DNA of 64,000 bases from Alteribacter aurantiacus DSM 18675 (GTDB lineage: Bacteria; Bacillota; Bacilli; Bacillales; Salisediminibacteriaceae): positions 1,488,001 through 1,552,000 of the forward strand of contig NZ_KE386941.1 of the NCBI RefSeq assembly GCF_000429705.1, in the 5' to 3' direction. This document shows positions 16,515-25,349 of the stretch, in pieces. The notes beneath the pieces are model-generated. The model saw only the letters and a list, made by a program, of their open reading frames with translations. It did not search any database and was not told the DNA's origin. Numbering within the stretch: the first letter of the stretch is position 1; each line of letters begins with the position of its first letter. The translations under genes and the position numbers were made by a program.

Positions 16515-16549
16515 GAAAAGCTACCGGATACCATACTCAGTAGCTTTTC
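16515..16549. terminator. Bidirectional hairpin between lysE-like and yogA-like genes
   Basis: GAAAAGCTAC pairs with GTAGCTTTTC, 10 bp with a 15-nt loop; A-runs and T-runs flank it in both directions. Confidence 0.7.
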
Positions 16550-16555
16550 CCGATA

Positions 16556-17551
16556 TTATGAAATTGTAAAAGCAATCTTACCAAATTGGTTAGCCTCTTG
16601 AAGTCGATCAAATGCATCTTGATACTTATGAAGAGGGTATACGCGATCCATTATCGGCTTAATACGATGAGTTTGAATAAAATCCAACATGGCAGAAAAC
16701 TCTTCTCCACTCCCCATGGTGGACCCTAGCATGTTGAATTGACCATAGAAAAATTTCCTGAGATCAATTTCAATTTCATCGCCGGTAGAAGAACCAAAGG
16801 TAACAATCGTCCCTCCTTTTCTAAGGGTATCAAGGGACTTATTAAACGTAGCCGCCCCGACACACTCAATGACGAGATCCATTTTCGCGCGACCAAATTC
16901 TTGTGACCAATCCCCTTCAGAATCAACTGCTTGCACTGCTCCTAACTCAACCGCTCGCCTGCGCTTCTCTTCTGAACGACTGGATACATACACATTCGCT
17001 CCTTGTGCCTTTGCAAATTGAAGAAGAAATGTAGCTACACCGCTTCCTATCCCTGGGATAAACACATTCATCCCTTCTTTCAACTTTCCCCTCGTAAACA
17101 GGGCCCGATAAGCCGTAAGGGCAGCAAGGGAAAAGACACCGGCTTCTTCCCAGGATAAATAATCCGGTTTAGGTACAACGGCAGAAGCTGGGATTATCAC
17201 GTAATCTGCAAACGTTCCATTGTTTGGAAATCCGAGAACTTCAAATCCCTCTGGTGGTGCGTCGCTTAATCTCTCCCAATATAACCCCGGGTTGATCATG
17301 ACTTCCTCACCTGGTAAAAAGTCTGTTACCCCAACTCCTACTTGTTCTACCGTTCCAGCACCATCCGATCCGATCACGAATGGAGGGTCATCGGGGTTGT
17401 GACGGTCCAAAACAAACAAGTCCCTATGGTTAAGCCCCGCTGTCTTCAGTTTCACCTTCACTTCTCCCTCTTTCGGTGTCGGTTCTCTGAAATCTTCCAC
17501 AAACGTAAGGCCGTTATATCCTTTCTTGTCTTTATGGATAACTGCTCTCAT
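16556..17551 (-). CDS. yogA: Zinc-type alcohol dehydrogenase-like oxidoreductase (YogA-like)
   Basis: 331 residues, medium-chain dehydrogenase/reductase. The GroES-like N-terminal domain has AGLNHRDLFVLDRHNPD and FVIGSDGAGTVEQVG; the Rossmann domain has IPGIGSGVATFLLQFAKAQG. The catalytic-zinc cysteine of classical ADH is replaced by N-H-R-D, so it is probably a zinc-free quinone-oxidoreductase type enzyme using NAD(P)H. Substrate unknown. The gene stands alone; GGAGGATC precedes the ATG. Confidence 0.85.
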   Translation of the reverse strand: MRAVIHKDKKGYNGLTFVEDFREPTPKEGEVKVKLKTAGLNHRDLFVLDRHNPDDPPFVIGSDGAGTVEQVGVGVTDFLPGEEVMINPGLYWERLSDAPPEGFEVLGFPNNGTFADYVIIPASAVVPKPDYLSWEEAGVFSLAALTAYRALFTRGKLKEGMNVFIPGIGSGVATFLLQFAKAQGANVYVSSRSEEKRRRAVELGAVQAVDSEGDWSQEFGRAKMDLVIECVGAATFNKSLDTLRKGGTIVTFGSSTGDEIEIDLRKFFYGQFNMLGSTMGSGEEFSAMLDFIQTHRIKPIMDRVYPLHKYQDAFDRLQEANQFGKIAFTIS

Positions 17552-17742
17552 TGTTAGATCCTCCTCGATTTACTTTGATGTTTACAGTATAGTCCTTCCC
17601 CGGATTGTTTTCATTCCTAGGTGGATGTCCTTCTTTACATACCCTGTTTCTCTATGTTCATACCACTTTTTATGATCCGTGTATAATCCCCCATGGTTAG
17701 CAAAAACTACCTGTATCTATAAAAAGGATTGGAGGGATGAAG

Positions 17743-19272
17743 ATGGATAAACGCAATCATGACATAGAAGAAACGATGTCCCAGTTCGATCAACCGTTAT
17801 CAGACCATCTCGAGACAACCGTTGCTCAATTCCTTCAATACCTAGGCAATAGTGAAGACATTGAAGTTGCTCGGTTTATGGATCTTCCTGTTCCCTTTGT
17901 AGTCGTTCATTTTCAAGCGATGAACAACGAAGAAATGATTAGTGACATGATTAACAGCCCGATGATCAAAATCCAAAACCAACAATCCGACATTTTAATA
18001 AAAGAACCTTCATTGTTATTTTCAAAAATTGAAGGGACCAAATCCACTCCATTACAAACCTATAAAGATGCGATTGAGAACATGATCCATGGTAACGTAA
18101 TCGTATTTGTCGCTGGTGTCGGCTACGCATATGCCATTTCCGGTCTTCTCGTTGAAACACGAAACGTAGACGAACCTCAAAACCAGACTGTCATTCGAGG
18201 ACCAAAAGAAGGCTTTGTTGAAAATATTAATGTTAATACTTCTTTAATTCGTAGAAGAGTTCGAAATCCCCAACTCCGATTTAAAACCATGACGGTCGGC
18301 CGAAGTACACAAACAGAAATACGTCTATGTTACTTGGAAGATGAAGTTGATAAAAAAGTGCTCAATGAAGTGATTCGCCGTATTGAGTCCGTGCGCACAG
18401 AAGAAGTGTACGAAAGCGGCATGCTTGAAGAGCTGATTGATGATTACGGCAGAAAACATCGATGGTACAGCCCCTTCCCTGTAGCTCAGGTTGTTGAACG
18501 ACCTGATACTGTCGCTTCTGAAGTACAGGAAGGAAAAGTCGCCGTCATTGTTGACGGCACTCCGTTTATCATTGTGTATCCCATGACGTTTCTCGCTTAT
18601 TTTCAAGCAGCAGAAGATTATTATCAGCGCTTTGACTTTGCATCCTTCATCCGTATTATCCGATTAGGCGCTTATGCCATAAGCTTGTACTTGCCTTCTC
18701 TCTATATTGCTATTACAACCTTTCATCCTGAGCTTGTTGCAACCGACTTGCTTATAAATCTTGCTGCTCAACGTGAAGGGATTCCTTTTCCTGCCTTCAT
18801 TGAAACCTTATTAATGGAAGTAATTTTTGAAATTCTACGAGAAGGGGGCGTTCGGATGCCGCGAACGATCGGGCCTGCCATTTCCATCGTAGGAGCGATC
18901 GTTCTAGGTGACTCGGCTGTTCGTGCCGGTCTTGTAAGCCCTGCTATTGTTATCGTAGTATCATTGACGGCCATCTCAAGCTTCGTAGCGCCTGCATATA
19001 ACTTCTCTATCTCTGCTAGAATTCTTCGTTTTATTATGATGATTTGTGCAGCTACTACAGGCCTTTATGGTGTCATGTTTTTCTCAACGGTTCTTCTGAT
19101 CCATCTTTGTTCCCTTGAGTCGATGGGGAAACCGTTCTTCTCACCAATCGCGCCAATGAATTTCAAGCATCACAAGGACGGGTTTTTCCGTTTTCCATTA
19201 TGGGTAAAAAACGTGCCGTTCCTTCGCCCCTGGATTCAACATAAGGCGAAAAAGGAGAATACCGGATCATGA
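17743..19272 (+). CDS. GerA family spore germination receptor subunit A
   Basis: 509 residues from ATG 17743; GGAGGG is six bases upstream, while the ATG at 17737 abuts it. A soluble N-terminal domain of about 290 residues leads to the conserved KVAVIVDGTPFIIVYPMTF segment and then several membrane helices (PSLYIAITTFHPE, LLMEVIFEILREGGVRMPR, AISIVGAIVLGDSAVRAG). GerA-type A subunits act in the inner spore membrane to sense small-molecule germinants. It heads a four-gene operon (A, C, small D-like, B). The germinant cannot be told from sequence. Confidence 0.95.
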   Translation: MDKRNHDIEETMSQFDQPLSDHLETTVAQFLQYLGNSEDIEVARFMDLPVPFVVVHFQAMNNEEMISDMINSPMIKIQNQQSDILIKEPSLLFSKIEGTKSTPLQTYKDAIENMIHGNVIVFVAGVGYAYAISGLLVETRNVDEPQNQTVIRGPKEGFVENINVNTSLIRRRVRNPQLRFKTMTVGRSTQTEIRLCYLEDEVDKKVLNEVIRRIESVRTEEVYESGMLEELIDDYGRKHRWYSPFPVAQVVERPDTVASEVQEGKVAVIVDGTPFIIVYPMTFLAYFQAAEDYYQRFDFASFIRIIRLGAYAISLYLPSLYIAITTFHPELVATDLLINLAAQREGIPFPAFIETLLMEVIFEILREGGVRMPRTIGPAISIVGAIVLGDSAVRAGLVSPAIVIVVSLTAISSFVAPAYNFSISARILRFIMMICAATTGLYGVMFFSTVLLIHLCSLESMGKPFFSPIAPMNFKHHKDGFFRFPLWVKNVPFLRPWIQHKAKKENTGS

Positions 19273-20465
19273 AACGATTACTTTTTCTTTTTCTCATGCT
19301 ACTCTCAGTCTCCTCTGGTTGTGGAGACAAAATGGAGCTCGATCAATTGGCCATTGTCGTAGCTATGGGAGTTGATCAAATTAAAGAATCAGATGACCTT
19401 GAAGTGTCCTTTCAAGTTATCAACCCACACGGGGCCTCTGCACGAGTAGCTACAGAAGGGGGCGGAAGTGAAGATGCCTCCGTATATACGTTTACCACAA
19501 GAGGAAAGACGCTCGTCGAAGCCATCGACCATGCAAAAAATATTGCCCCGAGGCGGCTTTTCTTTTCTCATATGTACTACATGATCGTCGGTGAAGAGTT
19601 TGCAAGGGAAACAGGAATTAAACGAATTTTTGATTTTGTAGAGCGAGACGAGCAAATGCGCATGCAATTTCTAACCTTTGTTGCAAAAGAAACAACGGCA
19701 AAAGATTTAATGTCCGTCTTTACACCTTTGGATGAAAACCCTGCGAAATCGGTAAGAGACCGAGTTAGAATCGCGTCAGGTTCACTTGGGATTTCTGGTC
19801 ACATTAACTTAGCTGATGCCATTCGGGCATATGTGCGTGAAGATCACCACCCTATCTTGCTTGGCTTAAAAGATATATCAAGTGAAGGAAGTGATAATAC
19901 GGATATTTTGAAAGGTATAAATGAACATTCCTTTTCACTCGACGGATTGGCTGTGTTTAAAGACGATAAGCTCATTGATTGGATGAACACAAAAGAATCA
20001 CAAGGCTGGGTTTTTCTTAACAACATGGTTAAAGACCGGACGATCTTTGATGCAAAATGTGAGGGAGGATTTGCCGGAGTGCGTATCCACTCCCTAAACG
20101 AATCAATCGAGGTAAATTTAAAAGACAATAAACCTCACTTCACCGTTCACCTAGATGGAAAAGGATACTTACTCGAAACCAGTTGTGACATGAATATCAG
20201 TAATCCCGATGACTTTAAGAAGCTGAGATTAGCTGTAAATAATGAACTGACAGAAGAAATACAATTGGCAATCGATAAATCGATGGACCTTGGCTTTGAT
20301 GTAGTCGGGTTTTCAGAATGGTTCCACAATCAAGAGCCGGAAAAGTGGAAGGAATGGAAAGAGGATTGGTTTTCTCATTTAAAAGAGGCTGAGATTGAAC
20401 TAAATATAGATATTGATATTACCAATACAGGAATGAGGTACGATGCTGTTAATGAAGACGAATAA
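19269..20465 (+). CDS. Ger(x)C family spore germination lipoprotein
   Basis: 398 residues, starting four bases inside the A-subunit gene (ATGA). A lipoprotein signal with lipobox VSSGC (C18) precedes the three-domain GerC fold: ELDQLAIVVAMGVDQ, the RGKTLVEAIDHAKNIAPRRLFFSH block, and a C-terminal helix pair. The C subunit is anchored on the outer face of the inner spore membrane and is needed for receptor function. Position after A and before the small D-like gene follows some Bacillus gerX operons. Confidence 0.94.
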   Translation: MKRLLFLFLMLLSVSSGCGDKMELDQLAIVVAMGVDQIKESDDLEVSFQVINPHGASARVATEGGGSEDASVYTFTTRGKTLVEAIDHAKNIAPRRLFFSHMYYMIVGEEFARETGIKRIFDFVERDEQMRMQFLTFVAKETTAKDLMSVFTPLDENPAKSVRDRVRIASGSLGISGHINLADAIRAYVREDHHPILLGLKDISSEGSDNTDILKGINEHSFSLDGLAVFKDDKLIDWMNTKESQGWVFLNNMVKDRTIFDAKCEGGFAGVRIHSLNESIEVNLKDNKPHFTVHLDGKGYLLETSCDMNISNPDDFKKLRLAVNNELTEEIQLAIDKSMDLGFDVVGFSEWFHNQEPEKWKEWKEDWFSHLKEAEIELNIDIDITNTGMRYDAVNEDE

Positions 20466-20619
20466 AGGAAAAAAAAATTCTCATCTGACCCTTATTCTCA
20501 CTTGGGGATTTACAGGTGTGTATACCCTTTCTTTTTTAAACGAAAAAAATTGGATCCCATTGACTGAGTGGGTTAGGAAACTGTACGAACCGCTTTATCA
20601 CTATTTCTTTGGAGGATAA
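20443..20619 (+). CDS. Small GerA-receptor D-like subunit
   Basis: 58 residues (MLLMKTNKGKKNSHLTLILT...), too short for many gene callers. It begins 23 bases inside the end of the C-subunit gene, with GAGG four bases before the ATG; an in-frame ATG at 20452 is the alternative start. A short basic head is followed by one hydrophobic segment (LTLILTWGFTGVYTLSFL) and an amphipathic tail rich in aromatic residues (WIPLTEWVRKLYEPLYHYFF). Several Bacillus germinant-receptor operons carry such a D gene, whose product modulates germination. Its last codons (GGAGGATAA) double as the ribosome site of the B-subunit gene. Confidence 0.8.
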   Translation: MLLMKTNKGKKNSHLTLILTWGFTGVYTLSFLNEKNWIPLTEWVRKLYEPLYHYFFGG

Positions 20620-20624
20620 CCGTT

Positions 20625-21743
20625 ATGAGCCATGAAATCAATCGTTGGCAGTTTGCTTTATTAATCGTTAATTTCATCGTTGGAAGCTCCCTTCTCATGG
20701 CTCCTACAACAGCTACGATGATTGCCAAGCAAGACGCTTGGATCAGCATGGGAATAGCGACGCTAATTGGACTTGGGGTCAACGTCGTATTATATTTGTT
20801 TTTAAAAAAATACAATTACACGTCCATTTTCCGGATTAATGAATTAGTAGGTGGTAAAGTAATTGGAACGTTTCTGAACATGATTTTGATTTTCTCAGGC
20901 ATTCACCTTACTGCGTTAATCGTAAGGAATTTTTCCAACTTTGTTAACACTGTAGCCTTACCTGAGACATCCACTCATGTGATCGTCGTAATGGTCCTTT
21001 TTCTCGTCGTTTACTCTGTCAGTAAAGGGGTCCAAAACTTGGGACGAGTAAATGAAGTCATTCTCCCGATTATGATCCTGGTTGTCATTGCTACCCTACT
21101 ATTTGTATTAAACAAGTTTGAAGGAGATCTTCTTGTTCCAATTTTAGAAAATGGATGGTTTCCTATTCTTCATGCCGCTCACCCAATTATCGGATTTCCG
21201 TTTATTGAAATGCTATTATTCTCCGCACTCGCAACCTATGTTTCCGATAAAAAACACTTACTTTTTTATGTACTCGCAGCCATTGCATTTTCAGGGATCG
21301 TTTTGTCTCTTGCTATAGCAGTCACAGTTGGTGTGGAAGGCGCTTTTTTCGCAGGTCGAGAGACATACGCTACCTATTCAATGGCCAGAAATATTGAAGT
21401 AGGTGAACTATTCCAGCGCGTTGAAGCAGCCATTGGGATTGTTTGGCTCCTTTCCCTATTTGCCAAAATATCGGTATGTGTAATGGCTGTCGTACTTGGT
21501 CTGCAGCATATAAGTAAAAAGAAAACATATACCTCTTTTATTTTCCCCATTGCCATTTTAGTTTGGGCGATGAGCTTTCATTTACACCCGGATATCGTTG
21601 ATTTCGGGGATTTCGTGTTAAAGAACTGGACATTTTATTGGCTTTCCATTTACATTATCGTCATTTCAGTCCTTACAATAGGAATCCTCATGAAAAAACA
21701 CCGCCTCACTAAAGAAGAGACGGCGCATCAAAAGTCAATGTAA
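20625..21743 (+). CDS. GerB family spore germination protein (endospore germination permease)
   Basis: 372 residues with about ten membrane helices, related to the amino-acid/polyamine permease superfamily. The N-terminus NRWQFALLIVNFIVGSSLLMAP is the usual start of GerXB proteins, the subunit thought to bind the germinant. It is the last gene of the operon, five bases after the D-like gene. Its 3' end overlaps the end of the convergent FMN reductase gene by nine bases, so no separate terminator lies between them. Confidence 0.95.
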   Translation: MSHEINRWQFALLIVNFIVGSSLLMAPTTATMIAKQDAWISMGIATLIGLGVNVVLYLFLKKYNYTSIFRINELVGGKVIGTFLNMILIFSGIHLTALIVRNFSNFVNTVALPETSTHVIVVMVLFLVVYSVSKGVQNLGRVNEVILPIMILVVIATLLFVLNKFEGDLLVPILENGWFPILHAAHPIIGFPFIEMLLFSALATYVSDKKHLLFYVLAAIAFSGIVLSLAIAVTVGVEGAFFAGRETYATYSMARNIEVGELFQRVEAAIGIVWLLSLFAKISVCVMAVVLGLQHISKKKTYTSFIFPIAILVWAMSFHLHPDIVDFGDFVLKNWTFYWLSIYIIVISVLTIGILMKKHRLTKEETAHQKSM

Positions 21744-22280
21744 GAATCGTTTGATCCAGTTCGAAAATTTAAGGTTCACATCTTTAAGAATGGAAATGGT
21801 GTCTTCATCTGTCACTCGCCCATCCCCGATCCTCTCGTGGGCGGTACCGATGAACACCTCTGGTTGTGGCAACACGTAGGCACCACATGCAGATAGGGTT
21901 TGTTTGATTTGAACTTGTGACAAGGCAGTGCCAACTGCGCTTGGTGAGGCCCCGATCACCATTGCTGGCTTTTTGTCAAGGACGTTTACATTCGTCATGC
22001 TTCCAGCCCAATCCAGGGCGTTCTTTAAGACTCCGGGAACCCCATGACTGTATTCCGGTGAAACGATCAAAAGGCCGTCAGCTTGCGCAAGCTGATCTTT
22101 AAATCGATGTACGACACTCGGATCGCCCCCCTCTTCTAAGTCTCCATTAAATAAAGGTAGGTCTCCAATGGAAACCACTTCAACAGTAAAAGTATCGGAA
22201 CTTAACTCTTTTAATTCATTTATAACAACTTTATTCAATGAATTGTTCCTTAAACTACCGCAAATGCCGATCACTTTCAT
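21735..22280 (-). CDS. NADPH-dependent FMN reductase (chromate/azo reductase type)
   Basis: 181 residues, flavodoxin-like. MKVIGICGSLRNNSLNKVVI contains the FMN phosphate loop GSLR-x-x-S, and IVSPEYSHGVPGVLKNALDW is the second conserved flavin-binding block. Such enzymes reduce flavins, quinones or chromate with NADPH. The gene is monocistronic; GGAGGAGAATCG precedes the ATG. Function in the cell cannot be narrowed further. Confidence 0.9.
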   Translation of the reverse strand: MKVIGICGSLRNNSLNKVVINELKELSSDTFTVEVVSIGDLPLFNGDLEEGGDPSVVHRFKDQLAQADGLLIVSPEYSHGVPGVLKNALDWAGSMTNVNVLDKKPAMVIGASPSAVGTALSQVQIKQTLSACGAYVLPQPEVFIGTAHERIGDGRVTDEDTISILKDVNLKFSNWIKRFLH

Positions 22281-22483
22281 CGATTCTCCTCCAATTGTTT
22301 TCTTTTTTTCTATCTATTCCCACTGGCACCACCTGTAAAACAAAGACCTTTTCATTGACGCATTTCTGTTGTTTCGATACGATGTAAGTATGGTTTATTT
22401 CCGAACTCGAAATACCTAGATGATTAGGCTCGACCGCCATAAAGGTTGTGCCTTTTCTTATGCGCAGAAAGAAGGATGAATTG

Positions 22484-23857
22484 ATGAACAACAGCTCTAA
22501 CGTTGACCCAAGACTCACGTCACGCCTCATATTACTTTTATGTATTCTACTTATTTTTACAGTTATGAATGGAACCATGTTTAATGTGGCCATTCCAGAT
22601 ATAGCGGAACATTTTGATCTTCTACCCTCTCAAGTGAGCTGGGTCATGACTGGATATATTCTCGTGTTTTCCATTGGTTCTTTAATGTATGGAAAACTTG
22701 CTGATATTTATCCGATTAAAAACATTCTTACATTGGGATTGATCCTTTTCGCCACAGGAGCGACACTCGGGCTGTTGGCACCGAATTATCCCACCCTTCT
22801 TGCAGCCCGCATTATTCAGGCGATGGGCGGCGCTACGATCCCTGCCCTTGCCTTTATCATACCTGCACGGTTTATTCCTGGTGAAAGAGGGCGGGTATTT
22901 GGCATTATCTCTTCAACTGTAGCCTTCGCTTCGGGTATAGGACCCATTGCTGGGGGTATCATTGGCGGAATACTAAGCTGGCGATTTTTATTTGTTTTCT
23001 CCATGCTTGCCGTTTTCGCCATCCCTCTCTTAAGAAGGTGGATTCCGGATGAAGAAAAGCGGGACGGTGTAGTCGACGTTCCCGGTGCTTTGTTTATAGC
23101 AACAACTGTAGCATTCCTTCTTGTCTTTATTACGACAGGACTGTGGTGGGCACCGCTAATCTTTATCGGTAGTTTAGCGTTGTTTATATGGAGAACGGCT
23201 ACTGCAAAACACCCGTTTATACAGCCTAGTTTGCTAAAAAACAAAAACTATACAATCACGGTAGCTACAAGTTTTATGGGTACGAGTGTCTTGTTCGGAA
23301 TGATTTTCATTATCCCAATTATGCTAAGGGACCTATACGAACTGAACACGCTAGCCATTGGTCTTGTGCTGTTTCCAGGAGCCATGGCAGCTGGATTAAT
23401 TGGTCAAGCCGGCGGAAGACTCGTGGACAAAAAGGGAAGTGTACCTGTCGTTAAGCTGGCCCTTCTTTTAGTAGCCGGTGGAACATTCTTTATATCAACA
23501 TTTGCCGGCTTCCATCCGCTTGTCATCGCATGTTGTCTTTTAGTCACCTATTTAGGCTTCCCTCTTATTCAGAGCTCTACGGCAAACCTCCTGTCTATTA
23601 TTGTTCCCAAAAAGGAAACAGGTGTCGGGATCGGTATGTTCAACTTGCTCAACTTCATGAGTGCGGCGATTGGAAGTGCCGTTTATGGAAGGATTCTAGA
23701 TATAGAATCCACAACTGTTCTTCTCAACCCCCTCGCTCTTAACGAAGCCAACGTGATCTATACCAATTTGTTTTTGAGCCTTACAGTAATCGCCCTTCTT
23801 GCCTTTACATTGTTTTCTCAAAAATTCAAACAAAATCCCCCTCCTCTTGAGGAGTAA
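22484..23857 (+). CDS. MFS drug:H+ antiporter (DHA2/EmrB-like)
   Basis: 457 residues from ATG 22484 (MNNSSNVDPRL), with AAGGA seven bases upstream; an in-frame GTG 36 bases earlier would add a hydrophilic tail without a clear ribosome site. It has 14 predicted hydrophobic helices, motif A-like GKLADIYPIKN in loop 2-3, and motif C GPIAGGIIGG in helix 5, typical of drug antiporters. A proton-coupled exporter is the likely role; the substrate is unknown. It ends at a strong terminator. Confidence 0.9.
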   Translation: MNNSSNVDPRLTSRLILLLCILLIFTVMNGTMFNVAIPDIAEHFDLLPSQVSWVMTGYILVFSIGSLMYGKLADIYPIKNILTLGLILFATGATLGLLAPNYPTLLAARIIQAMGGATIPALAFIIPARFIPGERGRVFGIISSTVAFASGIGPIAGGIIGGILSWRFLFVFSMLAVFAIPLLRRWIPDEEKRDGVVDVPGALFIATTVAFLLVFITTGLWWAPLIFIGSLALFIWRTATAKHPFIQPSLLKNKNYTITVATSFMGTSVLFGMIFIIPIMLRDLYELNTLAIGLVLFPGAMAAGLIGQAGGRLVDKKGSVPVVKLALLLVAGGTFFISTFAGFHPLVIACCLLVTYLGFPLIQSSTANLLSIIVPKKETGVGIGMFNLLNFMSAAIGSAVYGRILDIESTTVLLNPLALNEANVIYTNLFLSLTVIALLAFTLFSQKFKQNPPPLEE

Positions 23858-23859
23858 AG

Positions 23860-23900
23860 GCATTGGGAAAAGTTTTTAAGACTTTTCCCAATGCTTTTTT
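23860..23900 (+). terminator. Terminator of the MFS gene
   Basis: Perfect 14-bp stem GCATTGGGAAAAGT / ACTTTTCCCAATGC with a 7-nt loop, followed by TTTTTT. Confidence 0.92.
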
Positions 23901-24153
23901 GCATAGAAATTTACGGTCACTTTTTATAAAAGCCGGTTACGTTTTGTAATCGAAGCTTCATTCTGTAGAGGTACTTTACTTGCTTTATAATAAAAGGACC
24001 TTTCATCTATAATGCTGCTAACTAAAAGACAGGCTCGTTAGCATGGTTATATGCAAAGAATGTCAAAAGAAAACGAAAAGTATTCCTGTTATTTCATGTT
24101 GGAAGCGCTTTACAATAGACGTAAATCATCTGTGGTCTAGGGGGAATTACACA

Positions 24154-24222
24154 ATGAAAAAGACGTTATTTTTCCTTAGCGTTATCTTTTTGTTTGCTAT
24201 TGTAGGGCATTTCTTTTCATAA
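24154..24222 (+). CDS. Possible 22-residue membrane micro-peptide
   Basis: MKKTLFFLSVIFLFAIVGHF plus FS: two lysines and a single hydrophobic run, like a bare signal-anchor. GGGGGAA lies eight bases upstream of the ATG. The frame can be extended upstream to an ATG at 24043 (59 residues with a CKEC motif), but that start lacks a ribosome site. It may be a real micro-protein or a remnant of a truncated gene. Confidence 0.3.
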   Translation: MKKTLFFLSVIFLFAIVGHFFS

Positions 24223-24242
24223 ATGTAAGTGAGCCTTAAAAG

Positions 24243-24286
24243 ATCAACATAAAAAAGAGAGTCGCCTCTGCGTAACGGGTTCTGTT
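24243..24286 (+). repeat. Left arm of an imperfect inverted repeat
   Basis: Contains TCAACATAAAAA, a GAGA run, CCTCTGCG and TAACGGGTT. The reverse complement of 24926-24967 gives TCAACATAAAAA, GAGA, GCAGAGG and TAACGGGTT in the same order, with only the central seven bases flipped. Confidence 0.6.
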
Positions 24287-24320
24287 AACGATCGCAAACA
24301 TTAAAAATGTTAAGCAAAAT

Positions 24321-24358
24321 GACCTTCAAATTGTACGGAAATTTGAAGGTCTATTTTT
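24321..24358 (+). terminator. Orphan terminator-like hairpin
   Basis: GACCTTCAAATT / AATTTGAAGGTC, 12 bp with a 7-nt loop, followed by TATTTTT. It could end the short transcript of the 22-residue peptide or an unannotated RNA. Confidence 0.7.
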
Positions 24359-24547
24359 GATGATATAAAGGGATTTCGATCATGATTTTTGGGGGATTTG
24401 TAATGCAGTTTGCTATTTTAATGCGGGGATACAATAGCCAATGTATCGCAGCAAAAGACACTACATTTTTACTTACAAATTGATATACAGAAATATTGGG
24501 TAAGCACTGTTATAAGTGGATGATCATTTCACTGTGTTTGAAAAATA

Positions 24548-24770
24548 AAGGGAGAAATTCCGGCTAAATTGGTAAATACCCATTTTTCTATAATAATAAG
24601 GGGAATTTTTCCGCTTATATATCCAAAACCTTTAGATTTTGTCTTATTTAGTGCAGTTAACCGGAATATCTCAGCTTATCTCCGCATCTTAACCTCGTTT
24701 ATCTACATTAGGAGGAAATTCTCCGCCTATTTCATACCTAACCAAAAGTTGATATGAGCGGGCGGAATTG
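24548..24770. repeat. Degenerate palindromic repeat units
   Basis: Four to five units about 45-60 bases apart share an imperfect palindrome: GGGAGAAATTCCGGC (24550), ATAAGGGGAATTTTTCCGCT (24597), ACCGGAATATCTCAGC (24660), AGGAGGAAATTCTCCGCCT (24710) and GAGCGGGCGGAATTGG (24757). The sequence between units is AT-rich and not conserved. Confidence 0.5.
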
Positions 24771-24807
24771 GTATGCAAACTTCGTCATACATAAGCAATT
24801 AAAAGCA

Positions 24808-24837
24808 AAATAGCAAGGGTAGAAACCCTTGCTATTT
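24808..24837. terminator. Orphan perfect hairpin
   Basis: AAATAGCAAGGGT / ACCCTTGCTATTT, 13 bp with AGAA loop. It lies downstream of the small minus-strand gene at 25004 (180 bases away) and could terminate it. Confidence 0.7.
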
Positions 24838-24925
24838 CTATTGATTTTAATCCTCTAGCCTAACAAATTACCCTACATTTTTTTGGTTTGGATTTCCCTT
24901 TGCTAATTGACGTTTTGTGATAGGA

Positions 24926-24967
24926 AATGGAACCCGTTAGCCTCTGCGATTCTCTTTTTATGTTGAC
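24926..24967 (-). repeat. Right arm of an imperfect inverted repeat
   Basis: AATGGAACCCGTTAGCCTC and following bases to GTTGAC mirror the left arm at 24243-24286, about 640 bases away. Confidence 0.6.
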
Positions 24968-25003
24968 ATTTTCATCAAGCTCTTCATACCTTCATGATCA
25001 TCT

Positions 25004-25222
25004 TTATCTGGATTGATCGAATTGCTGACCTTTTCCTGTTAACTGTGCTATCATCTGTTTTCTTCGTTCCATGTTTTCTACTTGTCGTTCGAAATGATTT
25101 CGACTTCGTATCGGATCTACTCTTTCCGGTTTTGGCACGTTGTAAATCAAAGGTGTGCATTGACTCTGCCGACTCGCATAAACAAGACGCTGTTCATCCA
25201 TTGCAGGTGGGACATACCCCAT
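25004..25222 (-). CDS. Small hypothetical protein, divergent from yjcD
   Basis: 72 residues from ATG 25222 (MGYVPPAMDEQRLVYASRQS). GAGGTGAT lies five bases before it; a TTG two codons upstream is less likely. The protein is hydrophilic, with a Pro-rich start, a PLIYNVPKPERVDPIRSRN middle and a charged helical end (FERQVENMERRKQMIAQLTG). No known motif. It faces away from yjcD with about 125 bases between starts. The good ribosome site supports a real gene; the family is unknown to me. Confidence 0.65.
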   Translation of the reverse strand: MGYVPPAMDEQRLVYASRQSQCTPLIYNVPKPERVDPIRSRNHFERQVENMERRKQMIAQLTGKGQQFDQSR

Positions 25223-25349
25223 AACCAATCACCTCTTAATTAAAAAATACCCATTTCCTCAATACTCAAACACTTAGTGAATCCACTCCAATTCTTTGGT
25301 AAGATAGTAAGGCTATTTGATTTCCTTATAGAAAGTCCGGGGTGAAACA

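Larger units (their letters stand above)
24223..25003. other. 780-bp non-coding block with palindromic repeats
   Basis: No plausible gene on either strand. It contains two orphan hairpins (24321-24358 and 24808-24837), a set of degenerate palindromic units with GGAAATTCCGC-type cores between 24548 and 24770, and an imperfect inverted repeat of about 42 bases at its two ends (24243-24286 and 24926-24967). See the findings. Confidence 0.7.

Noticed and set aside
24096..24117. Catabolite-responsive (cre) site upstream of the 22-residue peptide
   Set aside because: TGGAAGCGCTTTACA looks like cre but has one extra base between the half-sites, so it does not fit the consensus.
24243..24300. End of an IS6-family insertion sequence (GGTTCTGTT)
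   Set aside because: Only nine bases agree with IS257-type ends, the rest diverges, and there is no transposase frame.
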